Part shown: one piece after another, positions 44,323 to 52,843 of the stretch
How positions within the stretch are numbered: position 1 is the stretch's first letter
Layout: each line of letters opens with the position of its first letter
Assembly (NCBI RefSeq): GCF_000021685.1
Contig: NC_011959.1
Coordinates: forward strand, 1,797,705-1,861,704
Origin: Thermomicrobium roseum DSM 5159
GTDB taxonomy: Bacteria > Chloroflexota > Chloroflexia > Thermomicrobiales > Thermomicrobiaceae
DNA: 64,000 bases
Direction of reading: 5' to 3'
Notes under the pieces: model-generated
The model's database searches: none
Seen by the model: only the letters and a program-made list of their open reading frames with translations
What the model was told of the DNA's origin: nothing
Program-made: the position numbers and the translations under genes

Positions 44323-45489
44323 CTATTCCTCACGCTTGAGCACGTCCTCGATCGAGACACCGACCTCGACTCCCTTGAAGACCGACCCGGTCTTTCGCGC
44401 TTGGAAGCGCTTCTTGGCGAGCTGGTAGGCCTCGTCCGGCAGGGGGATGTACCCGACTTCCTGAGAGAGTTCGGCTGCGTTGTCGAGATAGAACTCGACG
44501 AACGCCTGGACTTCCGGCCGATCGGCTTGGTCGCGTGCGACATAGATGAAGAGCGGTCGCGAGAGGGGCTGGTATTGCCCGGTCTTCACCGTCTCGAGGT
44601 TCGGCTCGACCGGTTTGCCGGTCTTCGGGTTGACGATGGGCACGATCTTCACCCGACCTTTATTCTCGATCGCGTAGGCGAGCCCGAAATAGCCGAGCGC
44701 GTTCTTGTCCCCGGCGACACCCTGGACGAGGACGTTGTCGTCCTCGGAGGCAGTGTAGTCACCCCGGCTCGCGCCAGCCTTGCCGTTGATCGCTTCCGTG
44801 AAGTAGTCGAAGGTTCCCGAGTCGGTTCCTGCCCCGTACAAGTTGAGCGGTGCATCCGGCCAGTTCGGTCGCACCTGGTTCCAGCGGGTGATGACCCCCT
44901 GCGACTCGGGCTTCCAGATCAGATTGAGTTCCTCGACCGTCAAGTGATCCACCCAGTCGTTTTGCGGGTGCACCACGACGGCGAGTCCATCGAACGCAAC
45001 AGGAAGCTCGATGTACTCGCGACCGCTCTTTTGGCAGGCCTCCACTTCGGAGTCCTTGATCGGGCGCGACGCATCCGAGATATCGGTTTCCTTGTTGCAG
45101 AACTTCTTGAATCCACCGCCGGTGCCGGAGATTCCGACCGTGACCTTCACCTGGGGATACTTCTTCTGGAACTCCTCGGCGACTGCCTCCGAGATCGGGA
45201 ACACGGTGCTGGAACCGTCGATCGTGATCGTACCGCTGAGCTGCTGGGCCGGCTTGGTAGGAGTTGGCTGAGCTGCTGGGGTGGTTGCCACTGCTGCGGT
45301 CGGTGAAGGCTGAGCGGCTGCTGCTGGCGTTGGGCTCGGCTGCGCTGCCGGAGCGGTCGTCGGCGTGGGGGTCGCTTGCCCGCCCCCGCACGCTGCGATG
45401 AGCGCGCTCGCTACCGGAACCGTGGCGCCCAGTGTGGCCAGGCGCGCGATCAATTGCCGTCGACTCAGTCGCGTCGTCCGTTCCTGCAT
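44323..45489 (-). CDS. pstS: Phosphate-binding lipoprotein PstS
   Basis: A 388-residue substrate-binding lipoprotein. SRRQLIARLATLG looks TAT-like, and the lipobox ALIAAC puts the lipidated Cys at 34. A low-complexity Thr/Pro/Ala linker (about 38-84) follows. The phosphate pocket motifs are IDGSSTVFPI, GISGTGGGFKKFC and AGTDSGTFDYF, the last with the Asp-Ser-Gly-Thr that grips phosphate. It is on the outer face of the membrane. GGAGGAGG precedes the ATG. It starts 2 bp after the regulator gene stop. Confidence 0.95.
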   Translation of the reverse strand: MQERTTRLSRRQLIARLATLGATVPVASALIAACGGGQATPTPTTAPAAQPSPTPAAAAQPSPTAAVATTPAAQPTPTKPAQQLSGTITIDGSSTVFPISEAVAEEFQKKYPQVKVTVGISGTGGGFKKFCNKETDISDASRPIKDSEVEACQKSGREYIELPVAFDGLAVVVHPQNDWVDHLTVEELNLIWKPESQGVITRWNQVRPNWPDAPLNLYGAGTDSGTFDYFTEAINGKAGASRGDYTASEDDNVLVQGVAGDKNALGYFGLAYAIENKGRVKIVPIVNPKTGKPVEPNLETVKTGQYQPLSRPLFIYVARDQADRPEVQAFVEFYLDNAAELSQEVGYIPLPDEAYQLAKKRFQARKTGSVFKGVEVGVSIEDVLKREE

Positions 45490-45491
45490 GG

Positions 45492-46253
45492 TCAACTTCC
45501 TCCTCCATTCGTCTCGTCCATTGCCGCCAATTCCGGTACGAACCGGTATCCGATTCCGTGGACCGTTCTGATCAGGTTCGACCCATCTGGCTCTCCTCCC
45601 AGTGCTTCCCGGATCCGGTGGATGTGGACATCGACGTTCCGGAGGTCGACGACGTCCTGTCCCCAGACCAGGTCGAGAAGCTCCTGCCGCGTGCACACGC
45701 GACCGGCCCGCTCGACCAGTGCGGTGAGCAGGGCGAACTCACGCGGCGCGAGATGAACCTCCCGTCCCCGGTACACCACGCGGTGCTCGTCGCGGAAGAT
45801 CACGAGCGTTCCGGCCGTGAGCACGTTTCCGGCTGTCGTCTCTGCCGACCGGCGCAGCAAGGCGTCGATCCGGGCAAAGAGTTCGCGCGTGCGGAAGGGC
45901 TTCACCACGTAATCGTCGGCGCCTTCCTGGAACAGCGCGACGATGTCGTCTTCGCTGTCGCGGGCCGTCAACACGAGGATGGGCGCGCTCGACCACTTGC
46001 GGATCAGCCGGCAGACATCGCGCCCGTCGATACCCGGGAGCATCAGATCGAGGATGATGAGGTCGGGTCGGATGGTGCGCGCCAGCATGATCGCGTGCCG
46101 GCCCTCTTGGGCGGTCCAGACGCTGTAGCCGCGTTGTTCCAGGCTGTAGGAGAGAATCTGGGCGAGTGTCGGATCATCCTCGACGATCAGGATACGCTGC
46201 TGCGTCGGTGTTCCTTCTGGTCGCGTGGTCGATCGACTGCTCACCGTGACCAT
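45492..46253 (-). CDS. PhoB-like OmpR-family response regulator
   Basis: A 253-residue regulator: receiver with acidic residues near 25-27 (VEDD), phosphoacceptor D69 (LIILDLMLPG) and KPF near 120, then an OmpR/PhoB winged helix (about 150-245) with VDVHIHRIREALGG. Position, 2 bp ahead of pstS and just behind PHO-box-like repeats, makes it the probable activator of its own operon. The ATG at 46253 follows GAAGGGAAG; a GTG five codons earlier overlaps that site. No PhoR-type kinase gene is adjacent. Confidence 0.92.
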   Translation of the reverse strand: MVTVSSRSTTRPEGTPTQQRILIVEDDPTLAQILSYSLEQRGYSVWTAQEGRHAIMLARTIRPDLIILDLMLPGIDGRDVCRLIRKWSSAPILVLTARDSEDDIVALFQEGADDYVVKPFRTRELFARIDALLRRSAETTAGNVLTAGTLVIFRDEHRVVYRGREVHLAPREFALLTALVERAGRVCTRQELLDLVWGQDVVDLRNVDVHIHRIREALGGEPDGSNLIRTVHGIGYRFVPELAAMDETNGGGS

Positions 46254-46275
46254 CCGTCTTCCCTTCACTGTGGGC

Positions 46276-46332
46276 AGTGTACCGGGCTGCGATTAACGGA
46301 GGATCAGCGGGAGATTAACGGTCGATTAACGG
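46276..46332 (-). promoter_or_regulatory. PHO-box-type promoter: four 11-bp-spaced repeats plus -10 TACACT
   Basis: On the plus strand GATTAACGG starts at 46291, GATCAGCGG at 46302, GATTAACGG at 46313 and 46324: exactly 11 bp apart. Read on the minus strand they are CCGTTAATC-type units, which fit one turn of DNA per regulator subunit. The nearest unit ends 9 bp before the -10 TACACT (46281-46276), so the repeats take the place of a -35 box, as in PhoB-activated promoters. The repeats overlap the end of the receiver gene (stop at 46315-46317). Confidence 0.8.
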
Positions 46333-46689
46333 GGCGAGTTCGCTGACGACGCGCACCACGTCGCTGACTGCGAAGGGGCGGGAGAGGATCCGGTTCGCGC
46401 GCTGGCGCAGCCATTCCGGCAGGGCGCGCAGGGGGCTCGCCAGGACGAGGAGTCGCGTGTCAGGGAAGTCTTCGAGCAGGCGCTGGAGTTCGGCGAGCTG
46501 CTCACCATCACTCGCGAGGTCCACCACGATCAGGTCGGGGCGCAATCCCCAGCCAGCGAGAAAGTGTGCTGCGTCAGCGGCGCGCTCGTGCGCGCTCACG
46601 GCGTAGCCGAGTTCCTCGAGTTCCGCGCGGAAATAGGAGCGTGCCGGCCAGTCCGGCTCGATCAGGACGATGAATGGTAAGGCAGTCAT
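46315..46689 (-). CDS. Stand-alone degenerate receiver-domain protein
   Basis: A 124-residue CheY-like protein with no output domain. The phosphoacceptor is kept (D57 in DLIVVDLASD), but the acidic pair reads IEPD (E11, D13 with Pro between) and the conserved Lys before Pro-Phe is Arg (R104 in SRPF). Loss of the Lys normally weakens phosphorylation or locks conformation, so it may act as a fixed or phosphate-independent regulator. It lies directly upstream of the PHO-box promoter of the phoB-pst operon. GAGCGAGG precedes the ATG. Confidence 0.7.
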   Translation of the reverse strand: MTALPFIVLIEPDWPARSYFRAELEELGYAVSAHERAADAAHFLAGWGLRPDLIVVDLASDGEQLAELQRLLEDFPDTRLLVLASPLRALPEWLRQRANRILSRPFAVSDVVRVVSELAPLIDR

Positions 46690-46708
46690 CGCCTCGCTCC
46701 TGCTCTCG

Positions 46709-46731
46709 CGAGACAGTACGCAACTGTCTCG
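46709..46731. repeat. 9-bp inverted repeat before the receiver gene
   Basis: CGAGACAGT (46709-46717), 5-bp spacer, ACTGTCTCG (46723-46731). It lies 20 bp upstream of the receiver ATG and could be an operator or RNA hairpin. A second imperfect hairpin (arms AGAGCGG/CCGCTCT and GCTCG/CGAGC) covers 46742-46777 in the same 124-bp gap. Confidence 0.5.
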
Positions 46732-46813
46732 TGAACGGACGAGAGCGGCCGCTCGAGGTAGGACGAGCGACCGCTCTGCCATCCGGACACGATTCCGAGG
46801 TGCCGCGAGCAGC

Positions 46814-47068
46814 TCAGGATGACTCGCGCAGCGTCCGGGCCGCCAGATATTCCTGGCACTGCCAGCACTGATGCGGTCCTGCGGTGGCTCGGCAACGCTC
46901 GACCGCTTCCGGCGTGTTGAGCGCATAACCGAGCGCGCAACGGAGGATCACCCGTTTTCGGCCACGCTTGGTCTGGAAGGTAACCTTCTTCAGCATCGGG
47001 CAACCCAGCCACAGCTCTTCCTCGGAATCGGTGTCCGGCGCACGCCGAAAGAGTTCTGCTACCAGCAT
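46814..47068 (-). CDS. Small five-cysteine protein, function unknown
   Basis: An 84-residue protein I do not recognise. Cys are at 23, 44, 59, 68 and 71, the last two as CWQC. The CxxC plus two to three more Cys suggests a zinc or iron-sulfur site. A basic stretch (KKVTFQTKRGRKRV, 27-40) lies in the middle. GAGGTG stands about 9 bp before the ATG at 47068. It precedes the degenerate receiver gene on the same strand with 124 bp between. It is probably a real gene because the frame is free of stops, has a fitting site and is not explained by a larger gene on the other strand. Confidence 0.5.
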   Translation of the reverse strand: MLVAELFRRAPDTDSEEELWLGCPMLKKVTFQTKRGRKRVILRCALGYALNTPEAVERCRATAGPHQCWQCQEYLAARTLRESS

Positions 47069-47190
47069 CGCGCCGGTCACCTCACACTCGTTCTCCTGGC
47101 AACACCAGGAGATCGTTCCAGCACACGCTCGCGGCAGTTCCCTGCCAAGCTGGCTGGTTCACCTTCCAGTATACGCGCGACGCGATTCCA

Positions 47191-47790
47191 TCATGGCGTC
47201 GACCCCGGCAGGCGCAATTTGGCGGCCAGAACTGGGCTCTGGAACTCGCTCGCCAGGATATCCATGATCACGATGTCGTCGCGGTACGGACCGATCTTCG
47301 TCGCTTGGCGCAGGCGACCGACTTCCCGGAATCCGACACGGTCGTAGACGGCTCGTGCCCGCTCGTTCGCTGCGTAATAGCGTAGCCAGATGTGATGCAA
47401 GCCGAGGACCGTGAAGCCGAAGTCCAAGAGGAGAGTCAGCGCCTCGGTCGCGTATCCCCGTCCCCAAACGCTCCGCTCACCGATGACGATCCCGACCTCG
47501 GCGCTCCCGACAGCGAAGTCGATCCCGAAGAGTTCTGCGTTGCCGACCGGGCGGTCATCGGGGCGCTCGTAGATCGTGAAGACCCGGCGTGTTGGGTCGC
47601 GCCGGGCTTGCTCGAACCACTCGACTTCGTCCTCGACGGTGAAGGGAACCCGCCAATGAGCAGTCAGCGTGCGCGAGACCTCGAGATCGTTCATCCACCG
47701 CTGATAGACTGCGGCCAAGTCGCGCCGGATCGGACCGAGGTAGACGAGTTTGCCAGGGACGATAACCTGCAGATGCTGATACTCTTCCAT
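47191..47790 (-). CDS. GNAT-family N-acetyltransferase (RimJ/RimL type)
   Basis: A 199-residue acetyl-CoA-dependent transferase. The N-terminal VYLGPIRRDLAAVYQRWMND, the acetyl-CoA loop GRGYATEALTLLLDFGF (near 112) and the late LHHIWLRYYAANERARAVYDRVGF block are standard for ribosomal-protein or spermidine acetyltransferase relatives. Substrate is unknown. ATG at 47790 has AGGA before it. It diverges from the DUF72 gene (91 bp between starts). Confidence 0.88.
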   Translation of the reverse strand: MEEYQHLQVIVPGKLVYLGPIRRDLAAVYQRWMNDLEVSRTLTAHWRVPFTVEDEVEWFEQARRDPTRRVFTIYERPDDRPVGNAELFGIDFAVGSAEVGIVIGERSVWGRGYATEALTLLLDFGFTVLGLHHIWLRYYAANERARAVYDRVGFREVGRLRQATKIGPYRDDIVIMDILASEFQSPVLAAKLRLPGSTP

Positions 47791-47821
47791 CGCTATGTCC
47801 TGCTCCTCCCCGCTCACCTGT

Positions 47822-47850
47822 GTGACGCTTCCCCACGACCGTGTTACGCT
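47822..47850 (+). promoter_or_regulatory. Candidate promoter of the DUF72 gene
   Basis: GTGACG (47822-47827), 17-bp spacer, TACGCT (47845-47850). Leader about 25 nt. The -35 is a weak match. Confidence 0.35.
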
Positions 47851-47881
47851 GGCGGCGGCGAGTGCCGTGCAGGAGGTCTCC

Positions 47882-48619
47882 GTGTGGCTCGTCGGGACAT
47901 CCGGTTGGTCGTATCGTCACTGGCGTGGCCGCTTCTATCCGCCAGAACTCCCGCCATGGGAGTGGTTCTCCTACTACCTGCGCGAGTTTGCCACAGTCGA
48001 GTTGAATGTGACTTTCTACCGGCTGCCGGCGCGCCAACGCTTTCGGGAATGGGCTAGGCAAGCTGCCCAACGACCGGGCTTTGTCTTCGCGGTCAAGGCA
48101 CCACGCGCGATCACGCACGTCCATCGCTTGGCTGGTGTCGAGCCGGTGCTGGGAACATTCCTGGCCACAATCGAGGAACTCGGTTCCTCTCGCGGCCCGC
48201 TCCTCTTCCAGCTGCCTCCCGGCTTCGCCTGCGATCTCGACCGCTTGCGATCTTTCCTCGATTCGTTGCCAGCGGGCCAACCGTTCGCCTTCGAGTTCCG
48301 TCACCCGAGCTGGTTCGTGCCCGCCGTCGCCGATGCGATCGCCGGCGCTGGCGGCACGATCGTCCTCGCGTATGGCGGAACGCATCCCACTCCGGATTCG
48401 TTTCCGTTCGTCGGCCCGCTCTGTTATGTCCGAGTACACAGTGGTCTCTTCGATATCGGTCTGACGGACGAGGAGATTGCTCAGCTGGTTACCCGGTTGG
48501 CCTCCTGCAGCGATCGGCCCGGATTCGTCTACTTCAACAACGACGCCTTCGCCCATGCAGTGCACGATGCTCGGCGCTTGCGCCAGGCACTCCAGCGTGA
48601 GGGCTTACCGGTCGCGTGA
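47882..48619 (+). CDS. DUF72 (YecE-like) TIM-barrel protein
   Basis: A 245-residue protein of the DUF72 family. It begins VWLVGTSGWSYRHWRGRFYP and contains VELNVTFYRLP, FVFAVKAPRAITH, FEFRHPSW and the C-terminal VYFNND, all family hallmarks. The fold resembles AP-endonuclease/xylose-isomerase TIM barrels; function is unknown. The start is GTG at 47882 with GGAGG 5 bp upstream. It converges on the phosphodiesterase gene (19 bp between stops). Confidence 0.9.
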   Translation: MWLVGTSGWSYRHWRGRFYPPELPPWEWFSYYLREFATVELNVTFYRLPARQRFREWARQAAQRPGFVFAVKAPRAITHVHRLAGVEPVLGTFLATIEELGSSRGPLLFQLPPGFACDLDRLRSFLDSLPAGQPFAFEFRHPSWFVPAVADAIAGAGGTIVLAYGGTHPTPDSFPFVGPLCYVRVHSGLFDIGLTDEEIAQLVTRLASCSDRPGFVYFNNDAFAHAVHDARRLRQALQREGLPVA

Positions 48620-48638
48620 GGCGCGAGAAGGTCGATCC

Positions 48639-50099
48639 TCACCCAGAGCGGTCGTCCCAGAATTGATCCGGACCAGCGATGCGATCCAGGTAGAACGTGC
48701 CCTCGGTACGCCAGCCGAGCACGATGGCTCCGGGAGTCGGGCGGCAGAGTTCGCTGCGGATCGATGGTTGCCAGCTCTCGTCGAACGCTTCCTGCAAGAC
48801 GCGGCCAGCGAATGGCTGTTCCGGCGTCAAGCCGAGAACGGCTGCTACGGTGGGAACGATATCCACCACGCCGGCTGGAATTCGGCTCGCGAACCCCTTG
48901 CGGATATTCGGTCCCAGCATCACGGCAAAAGCCTGCAGTTCGAAGGGGGAGCCCGAGCCGTGCGTCGACCGGAGCGCGACCTGCTCGGTCAGAGCGGTGA
49001 CGACTCCGGCGACCCCGAACTCGTTCTGGTCCGCTCTCCAGGTCGGGCTCACAGCGAGGAGCGGGAGCCGCTCGAGGGCATCACGCTCGAGCGAGCCACC
49101 CCACACAGCGGTGAGAGGGGCTGTTCCTGGTCGTGCCGAGGTCAGCGAGGGATGAGCGAGGACCGCGCCGACCCATGGCTGCTCGAGCAACCACTCGATC
49201 AGTGGGGCAAGTTCTACCGGCTTGGGAGTAGTGGACCCCGGTCGCCGGAACAGGAAATCGCCTGCCGGCACGAGGCGATCGAGGACCGGCAGGGGAGGTG
49301 CCTGGCGGAGGAGTTCGCTCAGCGAGCGGTGATGGAGTGGGGTCGACTGGCCATGATCGGAAAGGACGAAGACGAGCAGATCGTCCAGCAGTCGGCGGGC
49401 AGCCAGGTGATCGAAGAAGCGAGCGAGCAGCTCATCCAGTTGGCGGAGGACTGACTCGCTTTCTGGGCTGCCGAGCCCAGCGAAGTGAAAGGTCGCGTCC
49501 GGCTCGTGGAGCCAGAGCACGGTCACCGCGACGTCTGGATAGGGCAGGAAGAGATCGCGGGCTGCGCGGATGGCGTAGCGGACGAGCTCGAGGGACGAGT
49601 CCGTGGGATCGGGAGGTGGCCCGAGCTTTTCGCGCAACGCGGCGAGATCGGGCAGGCCGAAGACCGAGCGAGGATTGACCAGGCGGAACGGCTGAGTGCG
49701 GGCCCAGAGCCAACTCGAGCCGGTGGAGCCGCTGGCTGCGACTGCGAGACGCTGCCCACGCGCGGCGAGGAGATCGGCGAGCGGCGGGCGCAGGATCGCC
49801 CGACCCTGCGTCCGCCGATCGAGTTCCGCGATTTGTCGAAAGTCGCTGGTATCCAGGATCCCGTCTTCGCCCGCTTCCTCGAGGACCATCACGTTGGAGA
49901 CGATGCCGTGCTGTCCCGGATACGTACCCGTGCACATGGTCGCCACCTGAACCCGGGTATGTGGCGGATAGGCCGCCGCATACCGGGTCAGGCGCGTGCC
50001 CTCGGCTGCCAGGGAATGGACAAAGGGCATGCGTTCCTCGGTAACCAGGTCAGGGCGGAGCCCGTCGAGTACCACGATCAGGACACGGCTAGTCGCCAC
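48639..50099 (-). CDS. Type I phosphodiesterase/nucleotide pyrophosphatase-like protein (alkaline phosphatase superfamily)
   Basis: A 486-residue hydrolase of phosphodiesters or pyrophosphates. Metal and nucleophile motifs are VVLDGLRPDL (Asp near 12), PHTRVQVATMCTGTYPGQHGI (Thr nucleophile near 48), WLHEPDATFHFAG (Asp/His) and VLSDHGQST. No signal peptide is seen, so the site of action is uncertain. The GTG at 50099 follows GAGAGGA at 8 bp. It is 17 bp after the ABC binding-protein gene, implying joint use, perhaps on imported nucleotides or phosphodiesters. Confidence 0.82.
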   Translation of the reverse strand: MATSRVLIVVLDGLRPDLVTEERMPFVHSLAAEGTRLTRYAAAYPPHTRVQVATMCTGTYPGQHGIVSNVMVLEEAGEDGILDTSDFRQIAELDRRTQGRAILRPPLADLLAARGQRLAVAASGSTGSSWLWARTQPFRLVNPRSVFGLPDLAALREKLGPPPDPTDSSLELVRYAIRAARDLFLPYPDVAVTVLWLHEPDATFHFAGLGSPESESVLRQLDELLARFFDHLAARRLLDDLLVFVLSDHGQSTPLHHRSLSELLRQAPPLPVLDRLVPAGDFLFRRPGSTTPKPVELAPLIEWLLEQPWVGAVLAHPSLTSARPGTAPLTAVWGGSLERDALERLPLLAVSPTWRADQNEFGVAGVVTALTEQVALRSTHGSGSPFELQAFAVMLGPNIRKGFASRIPAGVVDIVPTVAAVLGLTPEQPFAGRVLQEAFDESWQPSIRSELCRPTPGAIVLGWRTEGTFYLDRIAGPDQFWDDRSG

Positions 50100-50116
50100 T
50101 GCTGTAGTCCTCTCCC

Positions 50117-51817
50117 TCAACCGGCCAACAAAAGGTTATCGGGCCGCAGATCCATATAGTAAAAGCTGTAAGGGGTCCACTTGACGAAATCGCGCATGGC
50201 ATAGTGCTCGATCGGGATCCAGAGGACGGTTCCGGGTGCCTCCTCCTCCCAAATGTCGAGCGCATCCTGAAAAGCCCGTGCCCTGAACTGCTGATCGAGC
50301 GTCTGCCGTTGTTGCTCGCCGAGCTCGTTGAAGCGCGGATTCTCCGGCTTCCACCAGTCACGCTGGGTCGCCGTCCCCGGACCCCAGCGCAACCAGAAGG
50401 CTCCCTCCGGATCGGCCAAGTAGTTGGAGTTCGACCAAGACCCAACCATCCGCTCTTCCTTGGGGAGATCGGCCCAGTCGATCAGCTGGACTTCAGCGTT
50501 CACGCCGATCTGGCGCCACATCTCGACGATTGCCTGGGCTGCTTCATTGCCGAGCGTATAGTAGCCCGGTTTGTTGTTGTAGCGAATCGTGCTGCCGTCG
50601 TAGCCGGACTGACGGACGAGTTGGCGAGCGCGGTCTGGATCATAGGGCGTGTAGGGGCGTTGGGGGTTGTAAAGTGGTCCGTAATCCTCGAACTGATGGC
50701 TGCGCATGCGGACTGCCTGGTCATTCCACAGTGTCTTGATCAAGAGTTCGCGGTCGATGCCGAGATTGAGTGCCTGACGCAGTCGCTTGTCCTTCAAGAG
50801 TGGGTGATTGCAGTTGTAGCGCAGCACATGACAGTTGGCGAGCGGAATGCTGCGGATGACGATTCCTTGGCTCCGCTGGAGCACCGGTACCTGGTCCGGC
50901 GGCACGTTGGTGATGAGGTCGACCTCCCCGGACAAGAGCGCGGCGACTCGGGCCTGGATCTCGGGAATGACTTGGAAGACGATCCGGGAGGCCGTCGGGC
51001 GTCCACCGAAGTACGTCTCGTGGGGCTCGAGCACGAGCCGCTCGTCGGTCACGAACTCCGCCACACGATATGGCCCGGTGCCGATCGGCGCGCGAGCGAA
51101 GCCATCCATGCCGACTCGCTCATAGTACGCCTTGGGAATCAGCCAGCCGCCCCACGAGGAGATCCGCTTTTCGAAAACAGGGTCGGGGCTTTGGGTCACG
51201 AAGCGGACTCGATTCCTGTCCAGCGCACTGATCTCTGCGACTGTTTTGAAGTAGCTGGCAGCCTCCCGCAACTGATCCGGCGTATTCTTCAACAACCGCT
51301 CGAAGGTGAAGACCACATCCTCGGCAGTCAGCATGCTTCCGTCGTGGAACGTCACGTCGTCGCGCAAGGTGAACTCGACGGTCAGATCATCGATCCGCTT
51401 CCACTCCTTGGCGACCCAGGGTACGAGCGCGAAGCCAGCCCCTGGCTGCGGACCGCTCAGGAAGTCGCGCCGGATCAGGTAGTCGAAGATCGAATACGTC
51501 ACGCGCGTGCCGACGTTCGAGAGCTGTTGGTGTGGATCGAGGTTCGGTGGCAGTCCTTGCACGCCGATCCGCAACTCGCGGCGCGGCACCGCTGTCGCGG
51601 TGGCGACCGAAGCCGGTGCTGCGGTCGGAGAGGGCATGCTGGTCGGCTGCGCCGCTGCTTGGCCTGCGCTGGCAGGCGTCGTTGCAGGAGTCGCGGTCGG
51701 CGTGCTCTCGCTCGTGTTGCAGGCGAGGAGCAAAGCACCCGGTAAAACGGTCAAACCTGCCACGATCTGTCGCCTCGTGAAGCAGCAGCGGGCGTTGTGG
51801 GTGGGTCGGTTGACCAT
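50117..51817 (-). CDS. Family 5 (oligopeptide/dipeptide-type) ABC substrate-binding lipoprotein
   Basis: A 566-residue lipoprotein. TRRQIVAGLT looks TAT-like; the lipobox ALLLAC sets Cys33. A Thr/Pro/Ala linker reaches about residue 85. The SBP_bac_5 core has LTVEFTLRDDVTFHDGSMLTAEDVVFTFERL (region) and PIGTGPYRV. Ligands of this family are peptides, opines, nickel or nucleosides; not decidable here. AAGGAG precedes the ATG. It follows dppC by 117 bp. Confidence 0.9.
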   Translation of the reverse strand: MVNRPTHNARCCFTRRQIVAGLTVLPGALLLACNTSESTPTATPATTPASAGQAAAQPTSMPSPTAAPASVATATAVPRRELRIGVQGLPPNLDPHQQLSNVGTRVTYSIFDYLIRRDFLSGPQPGAGFALVPWVAKEWKRIDDLTVEFTLRDDVTFHDGSMLTAEDVVFTFERLLKNTPDQLREAASYFKTVAEISALDRNRVRFVTQSPDPVFEKRISSWGGWLIPKAYYERVGMDGFARAPIGTGPYRVAEFVTDERLVLEPHETYFGGRPTASRIVFQVIPEIQARVAALLSGEVDLITNVPPDQVPVLQRSQGIVIRSIPLANCHVLRYNCNHPLLKDKRLRQALNLGIDRELLIKTLWNDQAVRMRSHQFEDYGPLYNPQRPYTPYDPDRARQLVRQSGYDGSTIRYNNKPGYYTLGNEAAQAIVEMWRQIGVNAEVQLIDWADLPKEERMVGSWSNSNYLADPEGAFWLRWGPGTATQRDWWKPENPRFNELGEQQRQTLDQQFRARAFQDALDIWEEEAPGTVLWIPIEHYAMRDFVKWTPYSFYYMDLRPDNLLLAG

Positions 51818-51934
51818 CGGACTACTCCTTCCTTCGCTGACTCTTCTCTGCTGGCAGCGCATGACCGGTTCAGGACGACTGGTTGAAGAACTGCTCTTTG
51901 TTCGCTGCTTGGCCTCCTTTCGCCGTACCCGGGG

Positions 51935-52840
51935 TCAACGTCCCCTCGTCGTAGGATCAGTTACGTCGCGCAGCCAGTCGCCGAGTTCGTTGAACGAGAG
52001 GGTGATCGCCAGAAGGACAGCACCGGGGAAGACGGGGAGCCACCACGCGATCTGCAGGTAATTGCGGGCATCGCCCAGAATATTGCCGAGACTGGGTGTC
52101 GGTGGCTGCACGCCGATCCCGAGGAAACTCAGGGACGATTCCAACAAGACGAGACTGGTCAGGTGCAGCGTCATCAAGACGAGGAGCGGTGCGACTTCGT
52201 TCGGCAAAATGTGGCGCGCGAGAATGCGGGCGGGGCTCGCTCCAGCAGCTTGCGCAGCGACCACGAAGAGTTCGTTCCTGAGCCGGAGCGTATTGGCGCG
52301 TGCAATGCGCGCGTACTGCTCCCACCCGCTCAGTCCGAGCAAAATGATGAGGACAGTCAAACCGGTGCCAAAGAGCGTCAAAGCGATCAACGCTAGGACG
52401 ATGAACGGCACAGCCAGCTGCACGTCGATCGACAGGCTGATCACGTGGTCGGGTAACCCACGCCGATACCCGGCGATGATCCCGAGGCTCGTCCCCACGA
52501 CGGCGCTGATGATGACCCCCACCAAAGCCAAGGACAAGGAGACACGCGTTCCAGCGAGAATCCGGCTGGCCAGGTCGCGGCCCAGTTGGTCAGTTCCCAG
52601 AGGATGTGCCAACGTGCCACCGAATCCGACGGGTGGCTGCAGACGAGCCAGCAAGTCCTGGGTCGAGGGATCGGGAAGCGGCAAGAGCGGGACAGCCAAC
52701 GCGGCAACGCTGATCCCGACGAGCCACACGACCGCCAGCAGCGAGGTCAGCGGCCAGTCGGGCCGCGCACGGGTACGGCGGGGTACGACGGGAAGTCCTG
52801 CTCGAGAACCGGACCGTCGGAGAGGAGTCGAAACGACCAT
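51935..52840 (-). CDS. ABC transporter permease, DppC/OppC type
   Basis: A 301-residue permease. One N-terminal helix and the LGTDQLGRDLASRILAGTRVSL motif identify the C-type subunit; the coupling loop AAQAAGASPARILARHILPN is intact. About six helices. GGAGG lies 8 bp before the ATG, 3 bp after the stop of the B-type permease. It should pair with that subunit. Confidence 0.92.
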   Translation of the reverse strand: MVVSTPLRRSGSRAGLPVVPRRTRARPDWPLTSLLAVVWLVGISVAALAVPLLPLPDPSTQDLLARLQPPVGFGGTLAHPLGTDQLGRDLASRILAGTRVSLSLALVGVIISAVVGTSLGIIAGYRRGLPDHVISLSIDVQLAVPFIVLALIALTLFGTGLTVLIILLGLSGWEQYARIARANTLRLRNELFVVAAQAAGASPARILARHILPNEVAPLLVLMTLHLTSLVLLESSLSFLGIGVQPPTPSLGNILGDARNYLQIAWWLPVFPGAVLLAITLSFNELGDWLRDVTDPTTRGR

Positions 52841-52843
52841 CGC

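Noticed and set aside
47093..47111. CTCCTGG-CAACA-CCAGGAG hairpin downstream of the GNAT gene.
   Set aside because: Seven-base stem without a U-run; too weak to call a terminator.
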